Positions 1-9,023 of a DNA stretch of 64,000 nucleotides are shown here, in pieces (position 1 is the first letter of the stretch; every line of letters begins with the position of its first letter). A program made the translations under genes and the position numbers. Under the pieces are notes generated by a model. The model made no database searches and was not told where the DNA came from. It saw nothing but the letters and a program-made list of their open reading frames with translations. The stretch is from positions 1,739,501 through 1,803,500 of the forward strand of contig NZ_CP009170.1 in assembly GCF_000763575.1 (NCBI RefSeq), in the 5' to 3' direction. Origin of the DNA: Thermoanaerobacter kivui. Its GTDB lineage: Bacteria > Bacillota > Thermoanaerobacteria > Thermoanaerobacterales > Thermoanaerobacteraceae.

Positions 1-870
1 ATTGGGATGTATTTGAACTTTATCTTTATATTTTTCTACATAATCTCCAGTAACACTAATCACATCATATTGGCCTGCATCAAAATTTTGTGCCACAGTA
101 TTCATGTCCTTTATCATATCAAAATCTATTTCATCCAATTTAACATTATCCTTATCCCAATATTTATCATTTTTCACTAATACAATGTTTTGTTCATGAT
201 TCCATTCTTTTAATATAAAAGGTCCGCTGTATACAAGGGTATCTGGAGTTGTTGCCAGTTTGTCTCCCACTTTTTCTACAAAAGATTTTTCGAGTGGAAA
301 ATATGTTACAAAAGCTGTCAAACTTAAAAAATACGGGGTGGGCGCCTCTAAATCCACTTGCAGTGTTTTATCATCTAATGCCTTTACACCTACTTCATCA
401 GCGGTGACTTTTCCCGCATTATATTTTTCAGCATTTTTAATAGGGAACATTATGTAAGCATAATCTGAAGCGGTTTTTGGGTCTAACGCTCTCTTCCAAG
501 AATATTCAAAATCATATGCTGTTATAGGATTGCCATCACTCCAATAAATATTATCTTTTAAATAAAAGGTATAATGTAAGCCATCTTCTGATATTTTCCA
601 ATCTTTAGCTAAACCTGAACCTTTTTGGGGTTTTTCGTCTGGTCCAAGTCTTACTAAACCTTCAAGCACAGCATTAAGCACCTGGAATGAAACCCCATCT
701 GTTGTCGTTTGAGGATCTAAACGAGGAGGTTCTTCACCAAGATTCAACCTTAAAACTTGTTTTTTATCTTCCTGATTTGCACTGTTTTGTTGTGTTTTAG
801 AACTGCATCCTGATAAAGCAACAGATAAAAGAAAAATAAACACCATCAAATAAACAGTAACTTTCCGCAT
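1..870 (-). CDS. Oligopeptide ABC transporter substrate-binding lipoprotein (partial, runs off left edge)
   Basis: This is the N-terminal 290 codons of a family-5 extracellular solute-binding protein (OppA/DppE type), which captures peptides outside the membrane for an ABC importer. The start MRKVTVYLMVFIFLLS is followed by a lipobox ending LSGC, so it is a lipid-anchored exported protein. Typical family segments follow: LNLGEEPPRLDPQTT near the mature N-terminus, then YYTFYLKDN-like and YWSDGNPITAYDFEYSWKR segments. I chose the ATG at 870 over the in-frame ATG at 876, because a G-rich ribosome binding site abuts 876 and is correctly spaced for 870. A good promoter lies upstream. The C-terminal half and any permease genes are outside the window. 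Confidence 0.9.
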   Translation of the reverse strand, partial: MRKVTVYLMVFIFLLSVALSGCSSKTQQNSANQEDKKQVLRLNLGEEPPRLDPQTTTDGVSFQVLNAVLEGLVRLGPDEKPQKGSGLAKDWKISEDGLHYTFYLKDNIYWSDGNPITAYDFEYSWKRALDPKTASDYAYIMFPIKNAEKYNAGKVTADEVGVKALDDKTLQVDLEAPTPYFLSLTAFVTYFPLEKSFVEKVGDKLATTPDTLVYSGPFILKEWNHEQNIVLVKNDKYWDKDNVKLDEIDFDMIKDMNTVAQNFDAGQYDVISVTGDYVEKYKDKVQIHPN

Positions 871-904
871 AAGCATTCCCCCATTTCTTATATTGACAAG
901 AGAA

Positions 905-933
905 ATTGTACCACTGAAAGTTTCTTCTTTCAA
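905..933 (-). promoter_or_regulatory. Sigma-A type promoter for the peptide-binding lipoprotein gene
   Basis: On the minus strand, TTGAAA (928-933) and TACAAT (905-910) are separated by 17 bases, about 35 bases upstream of the start codon. The -35 end overlaps a short inverted repeat (CTTTC-gtt-GAAAG), which could be an operator. Confidence 0.7.
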
Positions 934-1014
934 CGAAAGGAATTTTATCTTTTCTTTAAATTTTTTAATAAATATTTAAAGTTATAAATCACAGCTAAAC
1001 TTATTTCAAAACCC

Positions 1015-1043
1015 TTCCGAAATAATGTGTGAAAATGTATAAT
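1015..1043 (+). promoter_or_regulatory. Promoter for the FtsA-like gene
   Basis: A perfect TATAAT (1038-1043) is preceded at 17 bases by a weak -35 element TTCCGA (1015-1020). A GGGGG ribosome binding site sits 7 bases before the ATG at 1078. Confidence 0.6.
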
Positions 1044-1077
1044 AATTATAAACAATAAAATTTTTGGGGGTTACACA

Positions 1078-2832
1078 ATGAACAGCAATGATATCATCTT
1101 TGCCCTTGACATTGGCACAAGGGTAGTAGTTGGAATAGTAGGTGTTGGAAACAACGGCAAATTCAGTGTACTTGCTGTCGAACAAATGGAACATGAAAAT
1201 AGGGTGATGTTTGACGGACAAGTTCATGATATAGATAAAGTTGCTAATGTCATTGTGAAAATAAAAGAAAAACTTGAAAATTCTTTGAACATAAAATTAA
1301 GAGAAGTATGCATTGCTGCAGCAGGAAGGTCTTTAAAAACTCAACTTGCAAGAGCAGAAAAAAATATTGAAGAAGAACATGAAATAACAATAGAAGATAT
1401 AAATAATTTAGAATTAGAAGCTCTTGAAATCGCACAAAATGCCGTCATCTCTCAATCAGGACTTACAAAATACCATACTGTTGGCTACACAGTCTCTAAT
1501 TATTACTTAAATGGTTTGCCTATCACTAATTTAAAAGGGCATAAAGGACATGAAATAGCAGTTGAAATTTTGGCAACTTTTTTGCCTTATGACGTTGTTG
1601 AAGGTCTTTATGCTGCAGTAAAAAACGCAGGCCTTGAAGTTTCTTACATCACGTTAGAACCTATTGCAGCAATAAATGTCGCCATAAAGCCTGAAATCCG
1701 AATGTTAAATATCGCTCTTGTCGATATAGGTGCTGGTACTTCTGATATCGCTATATCAAAAGAAGGAAATATAATCGCATATTCTATGGTGCCTTATGCA
1801 GGAGACGAAATCACAGAAAGCATTGCTACCCATTACCTTACTGATTTTAATACTGCTGAGAAAATAAAAAAGAGCACAAAAAGCGAAATAAAATTTAAAG
1901 ATATCCTCAATATAGAACATAAAGTAACAAGAGATGAAGTTGTTGAAGTTATCATGCCTCAAATCAAAACATTAGCCCAAAAAATATGCGATGAAATTGT
2001 AAAATACAACGGCAAAAGCCCATCGGCAGTTTTTTTAGTGGGTGGAAGCAGTAATCTTCCCCATTTACCTGAAGAAATAGCTTCAATATTAAAGCTTCCT
2101 GTAAACAGAGTCTCTGTAAGAGACGCCAAATCGATAGAAGTTTTAGAGTACAAAGGTAAAAAATTAAAGGGACCTGAAAGTATCACTCCTATAGGAATTG
2201 GGTACTCTGCAATGATAAATAAAAGAAAAGATTTTATAAAAGTATTTGTAGAAAATGAACCTGTCAAAATTTTTAACATAAAAAACCCCAATGTAATGGA
2301 CATACTCCTCACCATAAACTATGACCCAAAAAGTTTAATTGCACAAAAAGGTAAAGACTTAACCTTCACCCTCAACGGAAAAAGTATTACAATAAAAGGA
2401 AAAGACGGTACACCATCTCAAATATACGTAAATAACGCATTGGCAAATTTAAAAACTCCTGTAAAAGAGGGAGATAAAATTACAATCATAAAAGGAATAA
2501 AAGGAGAAGATGCATCTTTGACTGCGAGAGAATTGCTTAAACAGCAAAAAGGTGGTATAATTTATGTAAACAACAAGAGGGTAAATTTAGACTATGAGAT
2601 AAACGACGGCGATGAAGTAGTAATAAAAGAAGGAATGCCCAGCTTTACAGTTACAGTAAACGGTAAAGAAGTTACTTTAAAAGGGAAAGAAGAATATCTT
2701 TTTGTAGATATATTCAATTTTGTAGATTTAAAAATTGAAAACAACAAAGTACCCGAAATGAAACTCAATGGAAAACGGGCCTCTTATACTGATGTATTAA
2801 AGCCGGGAGACAATATTGAAATTGAAATATAA
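1078..2832 (+). CDS. FtsA-like actin-fold ATPase with C-terminal beta-grasp-like repeats
   Basis: 584 residues. The N-terminal part is an FtsA/PilM-family actin fold. It has phosphate-1 FALDIGTRV (residues 8-16), the SHS2-type insert region around residues 75-170, phosphate-2 DIGAGTSD (about 215) and an adenosine loop FLVGGSSN (about 319). It probably binds ATP and polymerises or scaffolds at the membrane, as FtsA does for FtsZ. The gene is not in a division cluster and the protein lacks a clear C-terminal amphipathic membrane helix. Instead, residues about 385-584 contain three similar units, each ending in a turn such as VKEGDKITI, INDGDEVVI or LKPGDNIEI. This pattern resembles ThiS/TGS-type beta-grasp folds. 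Its exact role is unknown. It is a single gene with its own promoter and terminator. Confidence 0.85.
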   Translation: MNSNDIIFALDIGTRVVVGIVGVGNNGKFSVLAVEQMEHENRVMFDGQVHDIDKVANVIVKIKEKLENSLNIKLREVCIAAAGRSLKTQLARAEKNIEEEHEITIEDINNLELEALEIAQNAVISQSGLTKYHTVGYTVSNYYLNGLPITNLKGHKGHEIAVEILATFLPYDVVEGLYAAVKNAGLEVSYITLEPIAAINVAIKPEIRMLNIALVDIGAGTSDIAISKEGNIIAYSMVPYAGDEITESIATHYLTDFNTAEKIKKSTKSEIKFKDILNIEHKVTRDEVVEVIMPQIKTLAQKICDEIVKYNGKSPSAVFLVGGSSNLPHLPEEIASILKLPVNRVSVRDAKSIEVLEYKGKKLKGPESITPIGIGYSAMINKRKDFIKVFVENEPVKIFNIKNPNVMDILLTINYDPKSLIAQKGKDLTFTLNGKSITIKGKDGTPSQIYVNNALANLKTPVKEGDKITIIKGIKGEDASLTARELLKQQKGGIIYVNNKRVNLDYEINDGDEVVIKEGMPSFTVTVNGKEVTLKGKEEYLFVDIFNFVDLKIENNKVPEMKLNGKRASYTDVLKPGDNIEIEI

Positions 2833-2860
2833 GAGTGCGAAAAAGCACTCTTTAGTTTGT
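2832..2860 (+). terminator. Rho-independent terminator after the FtsA-like gene
   Basis: A 7-bp stem AGAGTGC/GCACTCT with a 6-base A-rich loop is followed by a T-rich tract. It starts at the stop codon. Confidence 0.8.
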
Positions 2861-3160
2861 TGACAAACCTTTATATTACAAATAAAGTCTTCTGCTTTTA
2901 TGCTTAGGTGCAGGCTCCCGTATCTAAGTCGTGTCTATGGCTTCCTTTGGGCAGCTTCCGAATTCGCTTTCTTTCTCCCATGAAAGGCAATTTATCTTTC
3001 GAGTTGAATATAAATCTTTCAAGTTAGTACACGTTTTAAGACTGCTTATGGGAAGCTGCTTTTCCAAAACTTCACCAAAACACACTTAAGATACTCCCGC
3101 GATGCAACCTTGCGCATAAAAGCGGAGACTTTTTAAAAAAGACTTTGTTTACAAGCTGAC
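2854..3160. repeat. Long imperfect palindromic repeat, expanded member of an intergenic family
   Basis: The two halves of this 307 bp gap are imperfect inverted copies of each other. The outer ends are AGTTTGTTGACAAA and, reversed, CAGCTTGTAAACAAA. Further in, TCTTCTGCTTTTATGC (left) matches GCATAAAAGCGGAGA (right), then CTCCCGTATCT matches AGATACTCCCG-type sequence, then GCAGCTTCC matches GGAAGCTGC. Related copies lie at 31082-31127 (ends only) and 53740-53815 (one half). I see no coding potential. It may be a non-autonomous MITE-like element or a conserved structured transcript end. Confidence 0.7.
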
Positions 3161-3172
3161 TCTTTATCTTTT

Positions 3173-4156
3173 TTAACTTGCTGTATTTGCACATATCGTT
3201 TTACTGGTGCTGTTTGACCATTTTCCGCATTTATCTCCCCATCTGGAGATTACTTCATCACCCTGTATAAATTCTACAACCTCACAGCGATTGGGACAAT
3301 CTGTACATTCAAAACCCACAGCGCGGTATTTAAAATCACTGACTTCAAACCCTTTAAAAGAGGTATATCCCTTCTCTTTTACAGCCTCTTTTGCAAGTAT
3401 CGCTGCTCCAATAGCCCCCATTACTCCATAATGCTCAGGCACATAAACCTTCATGCCTAATGCTTTTTCAAACGCTGCTTTAATTCCTTTATTCGCCGCC
3501 ACACCGCCTTGAAAAACAATTGGCTCTCTTATGTCCTTTCCTTTTCCTACATTGTTTAAGTAATTTCGTACAAGAGCCTCACACAAGCCGCTAATTATGT
3601 CAGGCAGTGAATAGCCCATTTGTTGTTTGTGAATCATATCAGATTCCGCAAAAACGCTACATCTTCCCGCAATTCTCACAGGACTTTTAGACTGTAAAGC
3701 TATATCTCCAAACTCCTCTATGGGTATATTTAGCCTATAAGCTTGTTGGTCAAGAAAAGAGCCAGTTCCTGCTGCACACACTGTGTTCATCGCAAAATCT
3801 ACTACAACCCCATCTCTTAAAATTATGATTTTTGAATCCTGCCCTCCAATTTCTATTACAGTTCGAACATCCTTTATTACATTAGAAGCTGCTATTGCAT
3901 GAGCTGTAATTTCGTTTTTAACAATATCCGCTCCCACCATTAAACCTGTCAATTGCCTTGCACTTCCTGTCGTACCTATTCCTTTTATGACAATATCTCC
4001 CATTTTATTTTTTATTTCTTTTAAAGCATTTTGTACTGCTTTGATGGGCTGCCCTTGTGTCCTTATGTAAACAGATTCTATTACTTTATTATTTTCATCT
4101 ATAACAGCTATATTGGTGCTTACAGAGCCTACATCTATTCCCATATATCCTTGCAT
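3173..4156 (-). CDS. Acyl-CoA dehydratase-type activase (HgdC/BcrAD ATPase family)
   Basis: 327 residues. Activases of this family use ATP hydrolysis and a subunit-bridging [4Fe-4S] cluster to inject an electron into 2-hydroxyacyl-CoA dehydratases or benzoyl-CoA reductase-like partners. It begins MGIDVGSVSTNIAVID and contains GIGTTGSARQL and EIGGQDSKII of the ASKHA fold. Two likely cluster cysteines occur in NTVCAAGTGSF and IAGRCSVFAESD. The C-terminus carries an extra cysteine tail, ECTDCPNRCEVVE then WGDKCGKW, which could bind another cluster or zinc. No dehydratase gene is adjacent: a palindromic repeat follows. GGAGG lies 7 bases before the ATG. The substrate partner cannot be inferred. 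Confidence 0.85.
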   Translation of the reverse strand: MQGYMGIDVGSVSTNIAVIDENNKVIESVYIRTQGQPIKAVQNALKEIKNKMGDIVIKGIGTTGSARQLTGLMVGADIVKNEITAHAIAASNVIKDVRTVIEIGGQDSKIIILRDGVVVDFAMNTVCAAGTGSFLDQQAYRLNIPIEEFGDIALQSKSPVRIAGRCSVFAESDMIHKQQMGYSLPDIISGLCEALVRNYLNNVGKGKDIREPIVFQGGVAANKGIKAAFEKALGMKVYVPEHYGVMGAIGAAILAKEAVKEKGYTSFKGFEVSDFKYRAVGFECTDCPNRCEVVEFIQGDEVISRWGDKCGKWSNSTSKTICANTAS

Positions 4157-4287
4157 ATTACAACCTCCAATTGTTGATTTATTTTACATTTTTGCCTTCA
4201 AAATCATTTTTTATACCTTTTTAATCAGCGAATAAATTGCATCAAGAAGCAAAAACTACATTCAGAATAAAAGCGGGGGCGAGAATT

Positions 4288-5820
4288 ATGAAAAAAAATG
4301 TCCACATTCTTATTTTGTCAATTTCCATTTTCGTAAATATATTCTTTGCATATATCTTTTTATCAAATACAAAAACAAATTCTAACTTCAATTTTTCCAT
4401 CATTTTTACTATAGCTGTAATCGCTATAAGCTATTTGTTACTTAAAAACAGATTTTCTGAGCTTATGCCTGTAAATTACAATAACACAGTAGAACTAAAA
4501 GAAGACCCTAATAGTCGCAAAACCAACATTACCTTCAAAGATGTAGCAGGATTAGACGAAGTTATTGACGAATTAAAAGTAATAATTGACTTTATGACAA
4601 ACACAGAAAAATACAATAAAATGGGAGCAAAAATCCCCAAAGGTATTCTGTTTTACGGTCCTCCTGGCACAGGGAAAACCTTGCTCGCTACAGCATTAGC
4701 AGGTGAAACAAATTCGACGTTTATAAGTGCGTCAGGTTCAGAATTTGTGGAAAAATACGTCGGAGTAGGTGCCAGTCGCATAAGAGCTCTATTCGCAAAA
4801 GCCAAAAAAAGTGCTCCCAGCATCATCTTTATAGATGAAATAGATGCTGTTGGCACAAAGAGAAATACAGACAATAATTCAGAAAAAGACCAAACGTTAA
4901 ATCAGCTATTAGTGGAAATGGACGGATTTAACAGCAATGAAGGGATTATAGTGATAGGAGCCACAAATAGGCTTGACATGCTGGACGAAGCTTTATTAAG
5001 ACCGGGACGATTTGACAGAACAATACACATTGGAAATCCTAACATGAAGGCAAGATTAGAAATACTAAAAGTACATACGCGAAATAAACCCCTCGACGAA
5101 AGCGTCTCTTTAAGCGAGCTTGCCAGAAAAACCCACGGCATGACAGGAGCCCATTTAGCCACCATGTGTAACGAAGCAGCAATACTTGCTGTTATGAGAA
5201 ACAAAAACAAAATTGGAAAAGAAGAATTTGACGAAGCACTAGAAAGGGTAATTGCAGGCCTTAAAAAGAAATATCCATCCGTTTTAGAAAAAGAACGAAC
5301 AATTGCCGCATATCACGAAGCAGGACATGCGCTTATAGGAAAAATTTTAAATGTAAATACCGTTGAAAAAATCTCAATTGTCCCAAGGGGACAAACATTA
5401 GGATATGTTTTAAACTTCCCAAAAGACGATTCTTTCTTACTCACAAAGACTGAATTAAAAAACAAAATCATCATGCTGTTAGGTGGAAGAGCTGCAGAAG
5501 AAATAATATTCAACGAAATATCAACAGGAGCAGAAAATGACTTAAAAGAAGCGACAAAAATTGCTTACCAAATGGTGTGCAATTACGGAATGAGTGAATT
5601 AGGAAACAGAGTTTTTGATATACACATGCTGAAATCCACAGAAATAATAGATAAAGAAGTTAACAAAATTATAAATAATTGTTATGTATCCGCAAAAAAA
5701 ATACTCATGGAAAATAAACATAAAATTACTCTCATTGCTGAAAGGCTTTTAGCGAAGGAAATCATCACAAAAGAAGAATTAGAATCACTATTAGAAGAAG
5801 AAAACAAATTATGCGTATAG
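4288..5820 (+). CDS. ftsH: FtsH-family membrane AAA+ zinc metalloprotease (short paralogue)
   Basis: 510 residues from the ATG at 4288. I chose this over the upstream ATG at 4237 because GGGGGCGAG is properly spaced before 4288 and the N-terminal TM helix begins there. Two TM helices (about 5-25 and 34-52) are separated by only about 10 residues, so the usual 70-residue extracytoplasmic domain is missing. The AAA domain has GPPGTGKT (about 124), the pore loop [10 protein letters not shown], Walker [10 protein letters not shown] and the second region of homology. The protease domain has HEAGH (about 343-347) and the third zinc ligand in GAENDLKEA (about 418). It should degrade membrane and cytosolic proteins. 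It is probably a second FtsH copy; the canonical one is not in this window. Confidence 0.9.
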   Translation: MKKNVHILILSISIFVNIFFAYIFLSNTKTNSNFNFSIIFTIAVIAISYLLLKNRFSELMPVNYNNTVELKEDPNSRKTNITFKDVAGLDEVIDELKVIIDFMTNTEKYNKMGAKIPKGILFYGPPGTGKTLLATALAGETNSTFISASGSEFVEKYVGVGASRIRALFAKAKKSAPSIIFIDEIDAVGTKRNTDNNSEKDQTLNQLLVEMDGFNSNEGIIVIGATNRLDMLDEALLRPGRFDRTIHIGNPNMKARLEILKVHTRNKPLDESVSLSELARKTHGMTGAHLATMCNEAAILAVMRNKNKIGKEEFDEALERVIAGLKKKYPSVLEKERTIAAYHEAGHALIGKILNVNTVEKISIVPRGQTLGYVLNFPKDDSFLLTKTELKNKIIMLLGGRAAEEIIFNEISTGAENDLKEATKIAYQMVCNYGMSELGNRVFDIHMLKSTEIIDKEVNKIINNCYVSAKKILMENKHKITLIAERLLAKEIITKEELESLLEEENKLCV

Positions 5821-6518
5821 CAAAAAGTCCTATTTAAACTGGTCTTTTTGCTATTTTTTATTATATAAGCAATAAAAGATATAGCTAAAATTGATAAAGT
5901 AGCATTTCTTAAAGTTAAAAATACTGCATCCTGAAAAAATTCTAAAGGAAACATTTGTATTAACCTATCTTTAGCAACATCTAATTGCCACAAATCATTG
6001 TCAAAAAACATAAGGTGAAAATCAGTAAACCACTTATCAAAATCAATTAACATTGCCAAAGCAAACAATCCCAAAAAAACGTATATACCTATTAAACCTC
6101 TTAATATATAGTCTGAAACTTTATAAAGTGATTTTGTTAAAAGAAAATATATAAACAACAAAATAAAAATCACCATTGAAAAGTCTTTTACCAAAAAGCC
6201 TATATGAAATAAATTTTTCACATCTTCCATATGGGCTAATTCCTTATCATTAAACATTCTTTGATAGCTGCCAGAAATTTTCATTTCAATATCCAAGGTT
6301 TTTTCTTTCCCTTTTAAATAATTTTGCATTGTTGTAATAACTTTTAAAAGGTCATCCATGTCCATACCTGTTATCACTGCTATTTTGTTCTTATCAAATT
6401 CGGCTTTGTAAAAATTAATGTCAAAAGCCACATGCTGTAAACTTGTAAGAAGTATGAATAAAAAAAGAGATACAATCATGCAAAATATTAAAATAGCATC
6501 AAAAACTTTTTTGACCAT
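5682..6518 (-). CDS. Lit/DUF1461-type integral membrane protein (possible lipoprotein intramolecular transacylase)
   Basis: 278 residues as an open frame. The first about 225 match the TIGR01906/DUF1461 pattern: an N-terminal TM helix, an extracytoplasmic stretch, then three TM helices. Histidine-containing motifs AHMEDVKNLF and DFHLMFFDNDLW correspond to those of Lit enzymes, which migrate an acyl chain from diacylglyceryl-cysteine to make lyso-form lipoproteins. The start is only 2 bases past the stop of the upstream helical-protein gene, so it is the last gene of the Hsp70/beta-CASP operon. The frame then continues about 45 residues past the family's usual end, through a terminator hairpin and antisense to the ftsH-like 3' end. 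That tail looks non-native. Function is inferred from family, not shown here. Confidence 0.75.
   Translation of the reverse strand: MVKKVFDAILIFCMIVSLFLFILLTSLQHVAFDINFYKAEFDKNKIAVITGMDMDDLLKVITTMQNYLKGKEKTLDIEMKISGSYQRMFNDKELAHMEDVKNLFHIGFLVKDFSMVIFILLFIYFLLTKSLYKVSDYILRGLIGIYVFLGLFALAMLIDFDKWFTDFHLMFFDNDLWQLDVAKDRLIQMFPLEFFQDAVFLTLRNATLSILAISFIAYIIKNSKKTSLNRTFCYTHNLFSSSNSDSNSSFVMISFAKSLSAMRVILCLFSMSIFFADT
5820..5862. terminator. Terminator hairpin between convergent ftsH-like and lit-like genes
   Basis: GCAAAAAG-TCC pairs with GG-T-CTTTTTGC (5820-5851) and is followed on the plus strand by a T-rich stretch. It ends the ftsH-like transcript. On the minus strand it lies inside the open frame of the opposing lit-like gene. 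Confidence 0.7.
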
Positions 6519-6520
6519 AT

Positions 6521-8017
6521 TTAAATAACACCTTGTGCATTTTTTATTATAGATTCATAAAATTTTTTTTGATTTTTTAAATCCTTATAAAGTTCCATTC
6601 GCTTTTTGACAGTTTGCATAAAAGACGCCTTTTTGTTTTCCGAATTGTCAAACTCAAGAGAATTTCTTACATAATTTAAAATTTCTTTTTCAAAATTCTC
6701 TGGAACAGGAATTATACCCATAAGCCTTTTCATTCTCGCTTTTCTATAATCATTTTTCATATTTCTTGAGATGGCTTCAATCAGAGAAATGATATTTTTT
6801 ATCTCACCTCTGACAATACTCATATCTATGGGTTCTTCTTCTATTTCTCCCTTTTCAAGAACAATTTCACTCGCATCATTTATCAAATTTTCATACTCCG
6901 AAAGCTCTTCAATATCTGTCAATATCCCTTCATCCACAATTTCCATAATATCTAAGTTAGAATAATCTACCTCTCCTAAAAGAACATTGTATCTATAAAG
7001 CTCAAAATACCAATTAGAAATCACATTATCACATTTTTTAGTCCTGCTTTCTACTTCTTTATAGTTCAAAGAAACTTTTGTCAATTCACTATAAAAATCC
7101 ATAAATTCTGCAATAAAAGGTTCTTCTTTAATCGCCTCTTTAAATTTAACTTGCGACAAGAATATTATCAACAACCTATTTATAATTTTCAAAACAGAAA
7201 AAGAAATTTCCCTCAAGTTTTGCACAATTTTTATCAATTCTATACTTTCTTTTAAATAAGCATCCACTTTTTCTTTTGACATGTTTTTGAAATCCAATGA
7301 CTGTAAATATTCAATTCTTTCAGCAATACCAGGAAATATCTCCCCGTATCCCTCTATTAACTTGCCATAAAAATTTTCCTCAATATCTATAACACTCTCC
7401 AACAGGGATTCATAACTTGAATAGTTTCTCTCTAATCCTTTGGTTAAATACTCGTAAAAGCGCTTTTTAGACATAGCAAAAGGTATACTAGATATTATTT
7501 CTTGAATCCTTTCTTCTTTTTCCTCTTCTACTTCATTTATAAATTCTTGTACACTTTTGTAAAACTCTTCTTCATCTATAGAGTCTGCCACAAAAAAATC
7601 TCTCGCCTTGTCATTTATAACATCATTTACATACCTCGATTCCACATAATACCCATAAAGGACATCGATAATGCTTTCAAAGTACTCTTTGTACCCTTTA
7701 ATTTCATTTTCTATGTTATTTTTTATTTTTACCTCCATATCACTGTAATATTTTGCATTATTTACCAAAGATTTAATGGCTTCTAAAATTTTTTCTGCTT
7801 TTTTATCAATATATTTTAAGGAATTTAGAATAGTTTTTCTTTTAAACAATACGTGGTACAAATAAGTAGTTTCATTAAAAAGCTCTAAAATAGTAATTAT
7901 CAGCACTATATCTTTCTGTTTTTTAAGCACTTTTTTTAAAAATTGAGAAACCTCTAATGGATTTTTCTTGACTTTTTTCAATTGTTCTCTTAAAACTCTC
8001 ACTTCATCCGGCTGCAT
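6521..8017 (-). CDS. Large all-helical protein of unknown function in the Hsp70/beta-CASP operon
   Basis: 498 residues, rich in Lys, Glu, Ile and Leu, with no TM segment, signal peptide or cysteine cluster. I recognise no family. Heptad-like patterning in several blocks (residues about 1-60, 90-140, 160-185 and 430-490) suggests long helices or coiled coils, and the middle contains acidic stretches such as EVEEEKEERIQEI. It starts MQPDEVRVLREQLKK after a clear GAGGTG-type ribosome binding site. It lies 15 bases after the upstream coiled-coil gene and 3 bases before the Lit-like gene, so it is translated from the same mRNA. A scaffold or adaptor role is a guess from composition and context only. 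Confidence 0.75.
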   Translation of the reverse strand: MQPDEVRVLREQLKKVKKNPLEVSQFLKKVLKKQKDIVLIITILELFNETTYLYHVLFKRKTILNSLKYIDKKAEKILEAIKSLVNNAKYYSDMEVKIKNNIENEIKGYKEYFESIIDVLYGYYVESRYVNDVINDKARDFFVADSIDEEEFYKSVQEFINEVEEEKEERIQEIISSIPFAMSKKRFYEYLTKGLERNYSSYESLLESVIDIEENFYGKLIEGYGEIFPGIAERIEYLQSLDFKNMSKEKVDAYLKESIELIKIVQNLREISFSVLKIINRLLIIFLSQVKFKEAIKEEPFIAEFMDFYSELTKVSLNYKEVESRTKKCDNVISNWYFELYRYNVLLGEVDYSNLDIMEIVDEGILTDIEELSEYENLINDASEIVLEKGEIEEEPIDMSIVRGEIKNIISLIEAISRNMKNDYRKARMKRLMGIIPVPENFEKEILNYVRNSLEFDNSENKKASFMQTVKKRMELYKDLKNQKKFYESIIKNAQGVI

Positions 8018-8032
8018 CGTTACACCTCTCAG

Positions 8033-8482
8033 TCAGTTATTTTTTAGCATTTCCGATAGGTCCTCCAGCAAAGAATAGTCTTTATACTTCTCAAGGCTCA
8101 CAGCAGCTTGTTCTGTCATCGCCTTGGATGCATTGTCAAACAAAAAACCTATCTTTTGAGCTACTTCCTGTAAAATTTCTTTTACTTCAAAAAGACTATT
8201 TTTAAAATCTACATTTTGTTGTCGTACATCCAATAACAGTTTATTAATTGATAATCTCAAATTCTCTGAATTTCTGTCTTTTGCAAGATTATTTTCAACT
8301 ATTTTAGCTATTCTCTTATCAAACTCTATTCCAATCCTCTCTAATCTCTCTTCCAACATTTCCTTTTCTTTTTTCAGTTGGGCGATTTGGTTTTTGTAAC
8401 TTAAAATTTCCTTCTTTTGTTCATTAATTTTTTGTGTCAACTTTTCTATCTCCATTATATTCTTTTTTTCTTCCTTAATCAA
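8033..8482 (-). CDS. Small coiled-coil protein in the Hsp70/beta-CASP operon
   Basis: 149 residues. Residues about 8-60 form a strong predicted coiled coil (QKINEQKKEILSYKNQIA, then EKEMLEERLERIG), followed by a shorter helical C-terminal domain. The chosen start is TTG at 8482, which overlaps the end of the upstream gene and has AGGA about 5 bases before it. The first ATG (8455) would have a poorly spaced site. A long-helix protein next to an Hsp70 invites comparison with GrpE nucleotide-exchange factors, but I see no GrpE signature and do not claim it. Function unknown. Confidence 0.7.
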   Translation of the reverse strand: MIKEEKKNIMEIEKLTQKINEQKKEILSYKNQIAQLKKEKEMLEERLERIGIEFDKRIAKIVENNLAKDRNSENLRLSINKLLLDVRQQNVDFKNSLFEVKEILQEVAQKIGFLFDNASKAMTEQAAVSLEKYKDYSLLEDLSEMLKNN

Positions 8483-9011
8483 TTTTTCCTGTAATTTTTT
8501 TTATTTCTTTTAACAGTTTTTTATTAACTTTCTTTAATTTTTCAGCAGTTTCTTCTCCTCCCGAAGATTCAAGTATATCCGGTACCTGTTCATTTGTACA
8601 TTTTTTCTCAATCATTTCTAAAACATTATCTATTATAGATATCGTACCTTCATCATTTAAGAGTAAAATACCTGAAAAAACAACTTCTGGCGCATACAAA
8701 TTCAAAAGCTCATGTACTTTTTTATCTAATTCTTCAAAAGTCAAATTTTCTATTTGGTTTATTATGTCTTTATAAATCTTTTTCCACTCCTCTACAAAAC
8801 TTTTACTATCTACATTTCCTTTTATAATTTCCTCTCTCAAAATAGGTATTATCTTCTTAGGCGGACAGGCACTTTTTATTAATCGAAAACCTGCCAACTT
8901 TTTTTGCAATTTTGTATCTCTCTTAAAAGGCTTTATCAATACCTCATAGGGAAGAGTAGATAAAAAAATTTCTATGCATCTTTTTTCATCAACACCTTTT
9001 ATGTTAAACAT
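8475..9011 (-). CDS. Helical protein of unknown function in the Hsp70/beta-CASP operon
   Basis: 178 residues, soluble, mostly helical, with a lysine-rich C-terminus (EKLKKVNKKLLKEIKK). The N-terminal part reads MFNIKGVDEKRCIEIFLS and then FRLIKSACPPKKIIPILRE; I do not recognise it as a known family. Its 3' end overlaps the coiled-coil gene by 8 bases and its start lies 12 bases after the HEAT-repeat gene. This argues for translational coupling and joint function with its neighbours. Confidence 0.7.
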   Translation of the reverse strand: MFNIKGVDEKRCIEIFLSTLPYEVLIKPFKRDTKLQKKLAGFRLIKSACPPKKIIPILREEIIKGNVDSKSFVEEWKKIYKDIINQIENLTFEELDKKVHELLNLYAPEVVFSGILLLNDEGTISIIDNVLEMIEKKCTNEQVPDILESSGGEETAEKLKKVNKKLLKEIKKITGKID

Positions 9012-9023
9012 AATTTCACCTTC

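Noticed and set aside
8033-8482. GrpE homologue beside the Hsp70
   Set aside because: Only the coiled-coil character fits; the GrpE C-terminal beta domain and signature are absent.
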